This document shows, in pieces, positions 11,169 to 11,845 of a stretch of DNA of 11,845 nt. The notes under the pieces are model-generated. The model was given only the letters and a program-made list of their open reading frames with translations, ran no database searches and was not told where the DNA came from. Location of the stretch: the NCBI GenBank assembly GCA_022573485.1, contig JACZTW010000096.1, positions 1-11,845 of the forward strand, given 5' to 3'. The translations under genes were made by a program, and so were the position numbers. This stretch comes from Planctomycetota bacterium (GTDB lineage Bacteria; Planctomycetota; Phycisphaerae; UBA1845; CAIVHJ01). Numbering within the stretch: position 1 is the stretch's first letter; each line of letters begins with the position of its first letter.

Positions 11169-11845
11169 TACTCGCTTCCCGAACCGGTGATGAACTTCCC
11201 GGGATGTTTGATAAAACCGTATCGCGCCGCGATCGGTGCGATGGGCGCGAAGTCGGTAAGCTTCGCCTCGACGAACCCGCGCACGCCGTAGAGCTTATCG
11301 AGGATTCGCTTGTCCTGTTCGTTGGAGATGTCCAGGGCGGCCAGGGCTTGCCGGATGGTACGCCTCAGTACCTCGGAAAGGCCCCGGCGAGCCATGAGCA
11401 AATGGGAGGGACTCTCAATCGACTGGCCGATCGTAATGATCTGATCGCGCTCCTCGGGTCGCAGTAGCAAGTAAGCGTATTCACTGACGCCGGCTGCATC
11501 AACGAAGCCGTTAAACACGGCCCGCATAGCCTGCTCGTCACCGCCCGCAAAATACACCCGCGAGAAAAACCCGCCGTCGGGTTTCGCAACGCCCTCGATT
11601 AATGATTCCCGCTCGAAGATGTCGCGAGGAAGCAGATACCCGGACATGTCCACCGGGTCGGCAAAGGCGATCGTCTTGCCCGCCAGCTCGCCGAGTTTGG
11701 AAAGGCCGGAATCGCGGCGCACCCAGATCTTCGAATGATAAGTCGGCCGGCCCCCGTGATAGACTTCCAGGAGCAGAGGTATCACCCCGATCTGCTCGTG
11801 CGCCATCATGAACGCCAATGGATCAACGAACGCGAGGTCGGCATG
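11168..11845 (-). CDS. phnD: Phosphonate/phosphite/phosphate-binding protein PhnD (partial, N-terminus outside window)
   Basis: The frame is open to the right edge, giving 225 visible residues. The signal peptide and the first third of a normal protein of about 300 residues are missing. The visible start reads HADLAFVDPLAFMMAHEQ, the segment of PhnD-like receptors where the ligand pocket begins. It is followed by KTIAFADPVDMSGYLLPRDI (the DP..SGY..P motif that lines the anion pocket) and a C-terminal lobe with FNGFVDAAGVSEYAYLLL. A TTG at 11818 is inside the conserved region and is not a start. It precedes phnC with a one-base overlap. I cannot tell phosphonate from phosphite or phosphate, and no phosphonate-degrading enzyme is visible nearby. 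Confidence 0.88.
   Translation of the reverse strand, partial: HADLAFVDPLAFMMAHEQIGVIPLLLEVYHGGRPTYHSKIWVRRDSGLSKLGELAGKTIAFADPVDMSGYLLPRDIFERESLIEGVAKPDGGFFSRVYFAGGDEQAMRAVFNGFVDAAGVSEYAYLLLRPEERDQIITIGQSIESPSHLLMARRGLSEVLRRTIRQALAALDISNEQDKRILDKLYGVRGFVEAKLTDFAPIAPIAARYGFIKHPGKFITGSGSE

Overview
The window is a GC-rich bacterial chromosomal segment with no rRNA, tRNA, CRISPR array or recognisable transposase. Its best taxonomic fit is Planctomycetota or another PVC-superphylum lineage. The reasons are metal-transport permeases fused to DtxR/MntR-type repressor domains (a layout known from chlamydial YtgCR), a phosphofructokinase with pyrophosphate-type signature residues, and short GC-rich palindromic repeats of a kind I associate with planctomycete genomes. 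This placement is inference.

Layout from left to right. (1) A DUF434/PIN-like protein of unknown function (881-123, minus) is divergent from a 6-phosphofructokinase (1126-2460, plus) whose GGDDT and PKTIDND motifs indicate a pyrophosphate-dependent enzyme. (2) An ECF sigma factor (2725-3333) overlaps by one base a membrane zinc-finger anti-sigma factor (3333-4127) with a cysteine-rich outer domain. (3) A minus-strand operon for a Mn/Zn/Fe-type ABC importer follows: substrate-binding lipoprotein-like or secreted protein (8987-7989), ATPase (7838-7026) and two tandem permeases (7029-5557 and 5560-4244). Both permeases carry a C-terminal winged-helix plus metal-binding dimerisation domain of the DtxR/MntR family. 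(4) A repeat-rich intergenic region (9012-9607) follows. (5) A minus-strand phosphonate/phosphite-type importer, phnD (running off the right edge)-phnC-phnE, completes the window.

The most striking structural observation is a 60-bp direct repeat, one mismatch in 60, present at 4073-4132 and 9446-9505. The left copy is the last 17 codons plus stop of the anti-sigma gene. The right copy lies beyond the promoter side of the metal operon. The repeats bracket the whole metal operon and its candidate promoter (start-to-start 5373 bp), and the single difference is synonymous. Recombination between the copies would therefore remove the metal operon and leave an intact anti-sigma gene converging on phnE. 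The metal operon thus looks like a cassette inserted at the 3' end of the anti-sigma gene, although no integrase is visible.

Between the candidate operon promoter (about 9343-9372) and the first gene lie two diverged copies of a 90-100 bp composite palindromic element in inverted orientation. They would put a large hairpin into the mRNA leader. A 17-bp inverted repeat overlaps the candidate -10 box and is a plausible site for the fused repressor domains. If so, the operon would be a self-sensing unit in which the transporter subunits carry their own metal-responsive regulators.
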